Source: Lachnoclostridium sp. UBA1781
GTDB taxonomy: Bacteria > Bacillota > Clostridia > Lachnospirales > Lachnospiraceae
DNA length: 13,158 nt
Assembly: GCA_002315495.1 (NCBI GenBank)
Contig: DCGJ01000081.1
Span: 7,812 to 20,969, forward strand
Direction of reading: 5' to 3'
Below are positions 5,456 to 13,158 of the stretch, piece by piece. The position numbers and the translations under genes are program-made. The notes beneath the pieces were generated by a model. It saw only the letters and a program-made list of their open reading frames with translations. It did no database searches and had not been told where the DNA came from. Positions within the stretch are counted from its first letter, which is position 1, and every line of letters starts with the position of its first letter.

Positions 5456-8308
5456 TTAGTCTTCACCAAGCTTCAAGGCCTGGTTAATCTTAATCTTGGA
5501 CAACAGTACGGAAATTGCTCCGATACAGCATGCCAGCATAAGGAATAAGACAACTCCGATACGAATCATATCGTTCTGCTCAACAAAGATCTGTGTTGGC
5601 AACGTCTGAATCGAAGGCGAGTAGGCGATGGAAATCAATGGAATAAACAGCTTGGATGCAAGTAAACCAACTGCAGCACCAAACAGAATCGGCAAAATGG
5701 AACCGAACAAATGCTCGTTGATCAGCATTTGGATCAATTCACGCATGGACATACCCATTGCTCGATAGATACCGAAAATGAGTTCTCTCGAACGAATGGA
5801 GGTAATCCAGTAAATCAGGAAACCGATGGCACAAAGAACAATTACTACAATAAAGGTAAGCGTCAACATACCATTCGTAATCTGGAAATACGGATCGTTT
5901 TTCAGATTGATAATATCCTGCGTTGTATCCGTAAAGGTCTTACAGGAAATCTTATTCTCACTAATCCAGTCATAAACGGAGTCTGTGGAACCATCAACAC
6001 GAATCCATACTTCATACGGAGTAAGCGGGAAATCGCGATATACATTTTCAAGGTTTGCAACAACGAGATAACGATCAGCCATCTGATTATTACCATCATC
6101 CGTCTTCACCTCATAGGTATTCTCATAGCTCGGGAAATAATCGACAATCGCAACAACCTTCATGGCCTGACGCCCCATCGACTGCTTCACACGATTGGTA
6201 CGGAATACAGAAACTGTGTCTCCCACTTCCAGTTCTGCCTTCTCAGCCAGATTTCTGGAAATGATGCAGCCATCCGGAACCTGAGACAGAGCATTTAACG
6301 TATTAAACCAATGCTCTTCCGTGTACCCCTCCGGCATCCATGCAGAATGACCGAAATCATTGGTACGAATACCCATAAACATAACATTGTTGAAGGTGGT
6401 ACCACCCGCACCGATATCGGCATTCGTTTCAGTCAGAACCTTCGCTACCGCCTGCACGGATTCATTGTTCTGTACAAGTTCTTTGTACTTGTTGAAATCC
6501 GGCTCCTCGTAGCTTACTTCCGTCGCATAACCCATAGTTACACTTGTTTCATTACTGTACCACTTCTCTTCAAGAATGACGGTAGAACCATTATCGTATT
6601 GGATACGATTTTCTTCATTCTCATTGATGGTACGAGCGATATTCGCATTAAAGATACCGAGCGCAATCGTCAGTACCAGGAAGACGGTAATAAAGCTCTG
6701 CTTTCTGGAATCTCTGGTAATCTGAAGGAAAGAAGCATACCCTGCCGGCTTCCACCATTTGCGTCCAATACGGAAGATTCCATAGGAAAGCATCGGAATC
6801 ACACGAAGAAATACAATTGCACAGGCTAGAACGAATAAGGTCGAACTTAAGAACAGCATCGGGTCCAAAGCCTCACCCTGGGCAACCTTCTGACGAAGCA
6901 GATCCGTCTGCGAATTAAAGTTATAAAAACCATAGCAGGCAATTCCAAGAAGAATAAAATCGAGGAACATTCTCTGCCACATCGGCTTTTTCTTCTTTCT
7001 CTTATTCGCCTTCTGCTCAACAATCGAGAATCTTGCATAGGTGAATACCGGCGCGGTCATAAAGAAAATGCCCACAAACGCTGCAAGAAGGGCATACAAA
7101 AGCGAAGTCCCTGTAATTCTTACATTCAAGGCACGACGTCCAACAAACTCCATAAAGGCATTTGTCGAACCGAACACGTGACACAGAAGATATCCAATCG
7201 GAATACCGATAATAAGGGCAATTACAGCCAAAATGCTCGACTGAATGAAGTAAGTCATCAAAAGCTGTGCACGGCTAACACCACGGCTCTTCAACATAGC
7301 GATTTCAGAAGCCTCAATCGTGATAACCTGATTGGACACCATGAAGATGAATACGCAGAGAAGAATCAAAATCGGAACCTGCAAAATCCACATGGTATTA
7401 ACTACTTTATCTGCTTGACCAAGGTACTCTTCAAACACCTTGCTATACATACTGGTGGAGTAATACAACTCACCGGACGCATAGTCATTGGAGAGCAACT
7501 CGTCAACTTCGAGCATATGTGTAACCTGATCGGTTTCGATTGCGGTATAGTCGAATAAGGTCCACCATTTACCGGTAACATTACCGGAGATGTTATCCCC
7601 ATCCATAAAGAGTGAAATAAACAAACTCTGATCGATAAAGAACTCCTTGTCGTAATTCAAAGGATCCTTTACCCAATACGCATCAGCATTGTCAGAGGCA
7701 GTAAAGACACCTACAATACGAAGACGAATATCGCTTCCGTCGAGTGCCTTATAATCAGTAAAGCGAACGACTTCACCGATTTCCATCTCGTTATCAAGAT
7801 ATACTCTCTCGCCGACCACGCAGTCAATCGTACCGTCTGCATTGATGGTATTACCATACATCGAACCGGACAGCATATTCACATGGTCGCCCAAATCACT
7901 TAGGGAAGCCACGCGAATTTCAATTTTTGAAGAACCTGCCGAAGCACGGTCAACCTCAAACTTAGCATCCTGTTTGTTGCTGACACCCAGGTACTGGATC
8001 TTCATCATCGATGGAATCTCGTACATGCTTTCAAGGGTGTCATTCACCTTCAGATAATCAGTAAAATATCTGGAATGATACGTCTGTAAACGCTTATTGC
8101 TAAGCTTTGCTTCCGCATACGTGGTACCCGGGTAGATGTTTTTCTCTTCCAGGCTGGCATTCATATCCTTAGTGAGCATTTTCTGAAGGGCAGCCTTCGT
8201 GTACATCGGATTACAGCAAGCAATACCAATGAGAAGGATATTACCGATCAAAATGCACAGAATGAGCCATTTCTTGTTTAATAATTTCTGAATAATAAAT
8301 CGTAACAT
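5456..8308 (-). CDS. Double-FtsX ABC permease (MacB/LolCE-like)
   Basis: A 950-aa integral membrane protein, the permease of the cassette. It reads as two FtsX-type halves in one chain. An N-terminal helix (~14-32) is followed by a large extracytoplasmic domain (~33-305), three helices (~308-330, 352-380, 402-424), two linker helices (~447-506), a helix (~540-556), a second extracytoplasmic domain (~560-812), and three final helices (~816-838, 870-892, 913-938): about ten segments in all. Coupling-helix motifs EIAMLKSRGVSR and ELIFGIYRAMGMS sit after the second and eighth helices, as in MacB/LolC where the ATPase docks. The two halves would form a pseudo-heterodimer, fitting two different ATPases. 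An in-frame ATG at 8332 would overlap the upstream gene. AGGAGG at 8315-8320 supports the start at 8308, which leads directly into a membrane segment. Substrate unknown. Confidence 0.92.
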   Translation of the reverse strand: MLRFIIQKLLNKKWLILCILIGNILLIGIACCNPMYTKAALQKMLTKDMNASLEEKNIYPGTTYAEAKLSNKRLQTYHSRYFTDYLKVNDTLESMYEIPSMMKIQYLGVSNKQDAKFEVDRASAGSSKIEIRVASLSDLGDHVNMLSGSMYGNTINADGTIDCVVGERVYLDNEMEIGEVVRFTDYKALDGSDIRLRIVGVFTASDNADAYWVKDPLNYDKEFFIDQSLFISLFMDGDNISGNVTGKWWTLFDYTAIETDQVTHMLEVDELLSNDYASGELYYSTSMYSKVFEEYLGQADKVVNTMWILQVPILILLCVFIFMVSNQVITIEASEIAMLKSRGVSRAQLLMTYFIQSSILAVIALIIGIPIGYLLCHVFGSTNAFMEFVGRRALNVRITGTSLLYALLAAFVGIFFMTAPVFTYARFSIVEQKANKRKKKKPMWQRMFLDFILLGIACYGFYNFNSQTDLLRQKVAQGEALDPMLFLSSTLFVLACAIVFLRVIPMLSYGIFRIGRKWWKPAGYASFLQITRDSRKQSFITVFLVLTIALGIFNANIARTINENEENRIQYDNGSTVILEEKWYSNETSVTMGYATEVSYEEPDFNKYKELVQNNESVQAVAKVLTETNADIGAGGTTFNNVMFMGIRTNDFGHSAWMPEGYTEEHWFNTLNALSQVPDGCIISRNLAEKAELEVGDTVSVFRTNRVKQSMGRQAMKVVAIVDYFPSYENTYEVKTDDGNNQMADRYLVVANLENVYRDFPLTPYEVWIRVDGSTDSVYDWISENKISCKTFTDTTQDIINLKNDPYFQITNGMLTLTFIVVIVLCAIGFLIYWITSIRSRELIFGIYRAMGMSMRELIQMLINEHLFGSILPILFGAAVGLLASKLFIPLISIAYSPSIQTLPTQIFVEQNDMIRIGVVLFLMLACCIGAISVLLSKIKINQALKLGED

Positions 8309-8314
8309 GGCCCA

Positions 8315-8320
8315 CCTCCT
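8315..8320 (-). promoter_or_regulatory. Shine-Dalgarno that sets the permease start
   Basis: AGGAGG on the minus strand overlaps the TAG stop of the upstream adaptor gene (8319-8321) and lies 6 nt before ATG at 8308. It favours 8308 over the ATG at 8332 and suggests coupled translation. Confidence 0.8.
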
Positions 8321-10442
8321 ATGGCATGACAATCACATCGTCTGCGGTAATGCCATCGCTAACCCAGGAGTAACCGTCCTTCGTTGTAACAATGGAAATA
8401 TTCCGCTTAACGATACACTGATTGTCATCGTAAACATAAACATAAGGTTGACCAACGGCCAGTGAAGCATCCTCTTCCGAGCTTTCCTCGGTAGATGGCT
8501 CACCGTACTGAATTGCCTTCGTGGATAACAGCAAAATATTATCCAAAGACATCGAATATACGAGATAACCGTTTGAAGCGGTCATTTTGTAATTTGTTGG
8601 ATCATCAAGCTGAGCCTCAATTTTTACGCCCTTTACATCATTTGCCATAACAAGCGGAGACTTCGTCACGGTTGCCGGGAAGGTAACCAAATCAATTTCC
8701 GGACGAGACTGATACTCAACCTTCATTCCATAACGAAGCATATTGCCTGCTGACGAGGCGGAAAGATGGAATATCTCAGAGCTATAGAAGCCACAGATGT
8801 ATTCATCCTCGGCAACTTCCTTACCTTCCTTCAAGGACGACATACTCTCGATGATACCATCCTCTTCTGCGTAGATGGTAACCGTCCCCTTTGACCATTC
8901 CTCGAAGTTTGCGATACGCTCCTCCAAATGCTTCAGATACTCCTCCATATCCTCAATATAGGAGTCATATTCTTCCTGCAATTCATCAAGCTCGAAATTA
9001 GCAAGCTGAAGCTCGAGCTTATTCTTAATACTCTTGATTTCTTTCTTCTTTTCTTTGATGCGCTCGGTGTATTCTTCACATCTTGCTTCGTAATCCTTCT
9101 GCGCATTCTTCAAATCGACCTTTGTCTGCTGCCATTCAGCATCGCTGATCGAAGGCTCAACCGTATAAAGTGCCTGTCCTTTTTCAACAAACACCTCGGA
9201 AAATGCGGTGATTAAGATCTCACCTATTTTACCCGGAACCGGGTTCGTAAACTCATGAAGGTATTCCGCCTCACGTGTAACACCGGTAATCTTCTGAGAC
9301 AAATCGATCGACCCGATTTCCGCTTTCGTAGTTTCGTACTTTACCGAATAGCGTGCAAGGTCCTTTGCAACGAATACCACTTCATTCTCAGACAGACCGG
9401 CCGTAATTTCGGTGTAGTTAAGGTTGCTCTCCCCGATGGTAACGGTACGCTGCTCCATGGACTCGCCATTGACAACCTTTACGTAATAGTTACCCTTCAA
9501 CGAGGAAAGTGACTGTGTCGGAATGTAAAGAACATCCTTAACGGAAGAAATCATGGTATAAATGACATAATCGCCGTAATTCACATCATCGAGGTTTTCC
9601 GATGTAAAATAGCAATATTTTGTTCCGGACTGAAGGTCTAAGTAGAACAATTCTTCCTCTGTAAACGGAATGTAGCTGACATCATACTTTTTGCCGTTAA
9701 TCTGGGCATAGCACTCCGTTAATGCTTCAATTTCCTCTTGCTCAATATACTCGCAGCTAAGGCGCTTCGTTCCGCTAACTGCAATGGTAAGGAAGGTCTT
9801 ATCCGCAGTGATGGTATCTCCATCCTCCGATACGGAAAGATACAAAATAGTTCCGTCGCAAGGAGCTATCACTTCGCTCTCCTCAAGCTGCAACTTCATC
9901 TTCTCGATATCTTCCTTCATCTTGGAAATGCGGTTTTCCATCTCCTGATGATTATACGTAAAGTCCGCCTCAAGCTGAGAAATCTGAATCTTAATCATTC
10001 CTGCGGAATAACTGTCCCCGGCATTCTTAAATGCAGAATACTGCTTGTTCAGATCTTTCACCTGGGTATTATAGTTTTCTTTTTCCAGATTATACTTCGT
10101 TTCGGTTACGGAAAGATTTAATTCCATCTCTGCGATGGATTTGCTGAGATTATCATTCAGTTTCAAAATGATGTCACCCTTTTTCACGGTGTCACCTTCA
10201 GAAAACCTGATATCATAAGCATCGTTATTGAAATCCAGTTTCACATCAACGGTTTCCGGAACAACCGTACCGGTAACAATTTTATTCGTCACCAAGTCGC
10301 CCTTCGTTACCTTGAATACAGCATCTTCCGTTTCAATCGGATCCAAAAGCTCCGGTGTCGGCACAACCTCGCCACATGCAGTTAAGGCTAACAGCATAGA
10401 GCATGCGAGAAGTACCGAAAGTATCTTCTTACTCATCTTCAT
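8319..10442 (-). CDS. Lipoprotein HlyD/MacA-like adaptor with two tandem adaptor modules
   Basis: A 707-aa predicted lipoprotein. A short positive N-terminus and hydrophobic core end in the lipobox LTAC (Cys23), so it should be lipid-anchored on the outer face of the membrane. Module 1 (~41-365) has a first lipoyl half (EGDTVKKGDIILKL, ~82-95), an alpha-hairpin (~96-190), a second lipoyl half (VIAPCDGTILYLSVSEDGD, 191-209), a beta-barrel, and a membrane-proximal region (~300-360). Module 2 (~370-707) repeats the plan: a lipoyl half at ~403-430, a long charged coiled coil (~436-515), a second half at ~519-551, and a C-terminal barrel and membrane-proximal part interrupted by an acidic insert (ESSEED). 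Ordinary MacA-type adaptors are about 350-400 aa with one module. Start at 10442 is chosen because TAAGGAGA is 7 nt away; the ATG at 10436 would be 13 nt away. Its Shine-Dalgarno overlaps the previous stop. Probably links the permease's outer domains to substrate or cell wall. Confidence 0.85.
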   Translation of the reverse strand: MKMSKKILSVLLACSMLLALTACGEVVPTPELLDPIETEDAVFKVTKGDLVTNKIVTGTVVPETVDVKLDFNNDAYDIRFSEGDTVKKGDIILKLNDNLSKSIAEMELNLSVTETKYNLEKENYNTQVKDLNKQYSAFKNAGDSYSAGMIKIQISQLEADFTYNHQEMENRISKMKEDIEKMKLQLEESEVIAPCDGTILYLSVSEDGDTITADKTFLTIAVSGTKRLSCEYIEQEEIEALTECYAQINGKKYDVSYIPFTEEELFYLDLQSGTKYCYFTSENLDDVNYGDYVIYTMISSVKDVLYIPTQSLSSLKGNYYVKVVNGESMEQRTVTIGESNLNYTEITAGLSENEVVFVAKDLARYSVKYETTKAEIGSIDLSQKITGVTREAEYLHEFTNPVPGKIGEILITAFSEVFVEKGQALYTVEPSISDAEWQQTKVDLKNAQKDYEARCEEYTERIKEKKKEIKSIKNKLELQLANFELDELQEEYDSYIEDMEEYLKHLEERIANFEEWSKGTVTIYAEEDGIIESMSSLKEGKEVAEDEYICGFYSSEIFHLSASSAGNMLRYGMKVEYQSRPEIDLVTFPATVTKSPLVMANDVKGVKIEAQLDDPTNYKMTASNGYLVYSMSLDNILLLSTKAIQYGEPSTEESSEEDASLAVGQPYVYVYDDNQCIVKRNISIVTTKDGYSWVSDGITADDVIVMP

Positions 10443-10453
10443 ATTCTGTCTCC

Positions 10454-11527
10454 TTATCTGATGATAACTTCTTCGCCTACACTTACGCCTTCAATAACCT
10501 CGACACGATTATCGTCAGAGATAGCACGTCCGCTGACAATCAAACCGACTTTAATGATGCGACGTTCACGAAGACCGTCCTGATTTACAACATATACCGC
10601 ATAGTCATCTCCGATTTTTCGAAGAGAACCATATGGTACATAAACAACATTCGAAACAGCGGCTTTTGTAACCTTAATGGTACCCATATCACCTGCGATG
10701 ATTGCTGCATTTGTAAGGATTGGCTCCATTGTGACCTTTACCATCGTCCCCTGATCGTTGGTAGCCACGCTTGTGATAACCTCGGCATTCAAAATTTCAC
10801 CGTTATCCATCTCAATTTCACAAACGGTACCGATTTCAAAAGAATCCACCTGGTCGGTAGTAAATACAAAGCCGTATTTTTCACTCTCCACGGTAATCAC
10901 GACACCGGTATTCTTGTTCCAATCCCAGCCATGGGTGTACTCGATTTCGGTAACAACACCGTTAATACCGGAAACCAGTCTCTTTTTATCAAGCTGTGCC
11001 TGAAGCTCACCCAGCTTTAGGTCGGCAATATAATAATTGTCCTCAGCCTTTTCCAAGCGTGCCTTCAGGTTCTCTAACACCTCTTTGTCATAATCCCGCT
11101 TATATTTCTTTGCAAGATCCTTTCGCTCATTCTCCAAGGAAACAAGCGTGCTGACATACTCCTTTTCACGGAGACACTCATCACATACCTTCTGCTGTTC
11201 CTCGATTTGGCTGTCCAAATCTCCAACCGTAAGTTCTGCAAGCACATCTCCGGAAGAAACGCGGTCACCTACAGCTACATACAGGTCCTTTAATTCTTCC
11301 TCCCAGGAAGAAAGCTGTAAGGTCTGTGTTTCCTGCTTTTGATACTTTCCCCGGACGCTGAAATAATCCACTACGTCCCCGGTTTTCACCGTTACCGTCG
11401 TAAAATATTCCTCATCAATGGACTGAATGACCGGTGCTTTACGGAGTTCTTCTTCCTCCGGCAGCAAGCCGCAGCCCGTAACGAGGAACATAGACAGGCA
11501 AAGGATGAAACAAACTACCTTTCTCAT
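10454..11527 (-). CDS. Lipoprotein HlyD/MacA-like adaptor (single module)
   Basis: A 357-aa predicted lipoprotein and the first gene of the ABC cassette. The signal peptide ends in lipobox LVTGC (Cys19), followed by an acidic LLPEEEE. The layout is that of a single membrane-fusion/periplasmic adaptor: a first lipoyl half with VAVGDRVSSGDVLAELT (84-100), a helical hairpin (~103-182), a second lipoyl half ISGINGVVTEIEY-like (~184-198), a beta-barrel (~215-285), and a C-terminal membrane-proximal region (VVYVPYGSL, 294-302; ERRIIKVGL; VGEEVII). In Gram-negatives such proteins dock to MacB and TolC; here the lipid anchor and the lack of an outer-membrane partner suggest a shorter role on the cell surface. 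The frame is open to 11596, but the lipoprotein signal and GGAGGG (11532-11537) place the start at 11527. The gap to the next gene is 11 nt. Confidence 0.87.
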   Translation of the reverse strand: MRKVVCFILCLSMFLVTGCGLLPEEEELRKAPVIQSIDEEYFTTVTVKTGDVVDYFSVRGKYQKQETQTLQLSSWEEELKDLYVAVGDRVSSGDVLAELTVGDLDSQIEEQQKVCDECLREKEYVSTLVSLENERKDLAKKYKRDYDKEVLENLKARLEKAEDNYYIADLKLGELQAQLDKKRLVSGINGVVTEIEYTHGWDWNKNTGVVITVESEKYGFVFTTDQVDSFEIGTVCEIEMDNGEILNAEVITSVATNDQGTMVKVTMEPILTNAAIIAGDMGTIKVTKAAVSNVVYVPYGSLRKIGDDYAVYVVNQDGLRERRIIKVGLIVSGRAISDDNRVEVIEGVSVGEEVIIR

Positions 11528-11531
11528 GTTA

Positions 11532-11537
11532 CCCTCC
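11532..11537 (-). promoter_or_regulatory. Shine-Dalgarno that sets the first adaptor start
   Basis: GGAGGG on the minus strand precedes the ATG at 11527 by about 4-5 nt. An in-frame ATG at 11539 overlaps this site and would put charged residues before the signal peptide, so 11527 is preferred. Confidence 0.7.
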
Positions 11538-11540
11538 ATT

Positions 11541-11558
11541 ACGAAACCAGTGTTTCGT
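11541..11558. promoter_or_regulatory. 18-bp inverted repeat upstream of the ABC cassette (candidate operator)
   Basis: ACGAAAC-CAGT-GTTTCGT is a perfect 7-bp inverted repeat with a 4-nt spacer, in the 72-nt gap between fhs and the first adaptor gene and 3 nt upstream of that gene's Shine-Dalgarno. It lacks a following T-run on the minus strand, so it is not a standard terminator. It could be a repressor operator or an RNA hairpin that tunes translation. No convincing promoter was found in the gap, so read-through from fhs is possible. Confidence 0.45.
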
Positions 11559-11599
11559 TTCTTAATCGTACCGCCCACATACAGGCAACCACACACGTA

Positions 11600-13158
11600 C
11601 TAGAACAAACCTTCAATCACACCTTCATCGGTTACATCAATACGCTCCGCCGCAGGTACCTTCGGCAGACCCGGCATGGTCATGATGGAACCGGTCAGTA
11701 TTACAACAAATCCGGCTCCTGCGGAAACATACGCTTCTCTGACCGTGATGGTAAAGTCTTTCGGTCTTCCCAGCTTCTTCGGATCATCCGATAAGGAATA
11801 CTGATTCTTCGCCATACATACCGGCAGGTGGCCAAAGCCCATGCTTTCCAGTTTTTTAAGCATATTTAAGGCTGAAGTCTCAAAGACAACGCCATTAGCT
11901 CCGTAGATTTCTTTGCAAATGCACTCCACCTTCTCGGCAAGTGGCAATTCGCTGTCGTAAAGCGGATGGAATTCGCTCGGTTTGGTTTCAATCGTGTGAA
12001 GCACCGCATTTGCCAGAGGAATACCGCCTTCACCGCCCTTTGCCCAAACTTCGGAAAGTGCAAACTCACAACCTCTTTCCTCACAAAAATGCTGAATGAA
12101 CGAAAGCTCTGCATCCGTATCCTTTACGAATCGATTCAGTGTGACAACAATCGGAACACCAAACTTCTGAAGATTCTCAATATGCTTCTCCAGGTTCACA
12201 ATACCCTTTTCCAAAGCCTCGAGATTCTCTTCGTTCAGATTCTCCTTCAGAACCCCGCCGTTATATTTCAATGCACGAACGGTTGCAACCAAAACAACGA
12301 GAGCAGGCTTCATGCCGGACATACGGCATTTGATGTCGAAAAACTTCTCTGCACCGAGGTCAGCACCAAAACCGGCTTCCGTCACAACATAATCAGCCAT
12401 GGAAAGCGCGGTCTTTGTTGCACGAACACTGTTGCAACCATGCGCGATATTTGCAAACGGACCACCGTGTACAATCGCAGGGGTATGCTCTAAGGTCTGC
12501 ACAAGATTCGGACGGATGGCATCCTTTAGGAGGGCTGCCATACCACCAACGGCCTTCAGGTCACTTGCAGTAATCGGAGCACCGTCATAGGTATAGGCAA
12601 CAATAATCTTTGCCAAACGCTCCTTCAGATCCTTCATATTCTCAGCGAGACAGAGAATCGCCATGATTTCAGAAGCAACCGTAATGATAAAATGATCTTC
12701 TCGAACAACACCATCGGTCTTCTTTCCGAGACCGATAACAATATTTCGAAGTGCACGGTCATTCATATCAAGACAACGCTTCCATACAATCTGATCCGGA
12801 TCAATATTCAAGAGATTTCCCTGTTGAAGATGGTTATCAAGAAGTGCTGCAAGCAAGTTATTAGCACTGGTAATTGCATGAAAATCACCAGTAAAATGGA
12901 GATTTATTTCATCCATTGGAACTACCTGAGCATATCCGCCACCTGCAGCTCCTCCCTTAATACCAAAGCAAGGCCCAAGAGAAGGCTCTCTTAAAGCAAG
13001 AACAACCTTCTTTCCAAGTCTTGAAAATGCATCTGATAAACCAACACTAATTGTTGTTTTTCCTTCTCCTGCCGGAGTTGGATTTATGGCGGTAACAAGA
13101 ATCAGTTTACCATCTTCTCTGTCTTCAAGGCTCTTTAAAAACTCATTTGAAAGCTTTG
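11600..13158 (-). CDS. fhs: Formate-tetrahydrofolate ligase, N-terminus beyond window
   Basis: 518 residues are readable, against about 556-559 for the family, so some 40 N-terminal residues lie beyond the window. The frame is open through the edge; the ATG at 12916 is internal, because the 80 codons before it encode conserved family sequence. The enzyme uses ATP to join formate to tetrahydrofolate, giving 10-formyl-THF for purine synthesis, one-carbon supply, and in some anaerobes acetogenesis. Seen: the nucleotide-binding PTPAGEGKTT loop (26-35 of the visible part), EPSLGPCFGIKGGAAGGGYAQ (57-77), HLQQGNLLNIDP, GLGKKTDGV, VHGGPFANIAHGCNS, TEAGFGADLGAEKF, EVWAKGGEGG, and the C-terminal TGSIMTMPGLPKVPAAERID. 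All match the Moorella-type enzyme. It lies 72 nt upstream of the ABC cassette on the same strand with no clear terminator between, so the cassette may receive some of its transcript. Confidence 0.98.
   Translation of the reverse strand, partial: KLSNEFLKSLEDREDGKLILVTAINPTPAGEGKTTISVGLSDAFSRLGKKVVLALREPSLGPCFGIKGGAAGGGYAQVVPMDEINLHFTGDFHAITSANNLLAALLDNHLQQGNLLNIDPDQIVWKRCLDMNDRALRNIVIGLGKKTDGVVREDHFIITVASEIMAILCLAENMKDLKERLAKIIVAYTYDGAPITASDLKAVGGMAALLKDAIRPNLVQTLEHTPAIVHGGPFANIAHGCNSVRATKTALSMADYVVTEAGFGADLGAEKFFDIKCRMSGMKPALVVLVATVRALKYNGGVLKENLNEENLEALEKGIVNLEKHIENLQKFGVPIVVTLNRFVKDTDAELSFIQHFCEERGCEFALSEVWAKGGEGGIPLANAVLHTIETKPSEFHPLYDSELPLAEKVECICKEIYGANGVVFETSALNMLKKLESMGFGHLPVCMAKNQYSLSDDPKKLGRPKDFTITVREAYVSAGAGFVVILTGSIMTMPGLPKVPAAERIDVTDEGVIEGLF

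Noticed and set aside
5711..6298. 195-aa open frame opposite the permease
   Set aside because: Shadow of the permease frame, with no start signal or domain.
3657..8308. BceAB-type bacitracin resistance module
   Set aside because: BceB permeases are about 650 aa with one large extracellular domain and usually sit beside a two-component system. Here the permease has two outer domains, there are adaptors, and no sensor kinase is seen.
10403..11020. 205-aa open frame opposite the first adaptor
   Set aside because: Shadow of the adaptor gene; the lipobox and lipoyl motifs are on the minus strand.
11565..11588. TTGCCT/TACGAT as a promoter for the ABC cassette
   Set aside because: The spacer is only 12 nt and both hexamers are weak, so this is not a credible sigma-A promoter.
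12914..12916. ATG at 12916 as the start of fhs
   Set aside because: The 80 codons before it encode PTPAGEGKTT and other conserved FTHFS sequence, so the gene continues past the window edge.
12917..13158. Possible mosaic or recombined 5' end of fhs
   Set aside because: All three arginines here use AGA and several leucines use TTA, unlike the mainly CGT/CGA arginines downstream. Three arginine codons over 240 nt are too few to separate from chance.

Overview
The window looks like chromosomal DNA from a low-to-mid-GC Gram-positive anaerobe, most likely a Clostridia/Lachnospiraceae-type bacterium. This placement is inference. It rests on strong AGGAGG-type ribosome binding sites before almost every gene, lipoprotein (lipobox) anchoring of transport adaptors, an fhs gene for formyltetrahydrofolate synthetase, a PyrB-PyrI aspartate transcarbamoylase pair, and a uronate-degradation locus of the kind found in plant-polysaccharide users. 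All intact genes read cleanly, with no frameshifts. I saw no tRNA, rRNA, CRISPR array, transposase or integrase.

Layout. (1) Positions 1-520, minus strand: the 5' part of a PfkB-family 2-keto-3-deoxygluconate kinase (kdgK), cut by the window edge. (2) Positions 521-719: a divergent promoter region with palindromes that could be operators. (3) 720-2126, plus: uronate isomerase (uxaC), closed by a hairpin terminator that overlaps its stop codon. Together kdgK and uxaC supply the first and fourth steps of hexuronate breakdown. (4) 2219-3580, plus: pyrB and pyrI, the catalytic and regulatory chains of aspartate carbamoyltransferase, closed by a strong hairpin terminator at 3608-3641. (5) 3657-11527, minus: a tightly packed five-gene ABC export cassette. 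In transcription order it holds a 357-aa lipoprotein adaptor, a 707-aa lipoprotein adaptor with two adaptor modules in tandem, a 950-aa double-FtsX permease, a 233-aa MacB/LolD-type ATPase, and a 360-aa ATPase with a C-terminal AbrB/SpoVT-like domain. (6) 11600-13158, minus: fhs, missing only its N-terminal end at the window edge.

The export cassette is the most unusual part. Gaps between its genes are 2-12 nt and each Shine-Dalgarno overlaps or abuts the previous stop codon, so the five proteins are probably made together. The parts suggest one machine: two different ATPases under a pseudo-heterodimeric permease, with two lipid-anchored HlyD/MacA-like proteins on the outer face of a cell that has no outer membrane. 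The cassette contains no substrate gene, peptidase, two-component system or classical regulator. The AbrB-like domain fused to the second ATPase, and an 18-bp inverted repeat just before the first gene's ribosome binding site, are the two features most worth testing.

The remaining genes are ordinary metabolic housekeeping or accessory carbohydrate genes and are recognised with high confidence.
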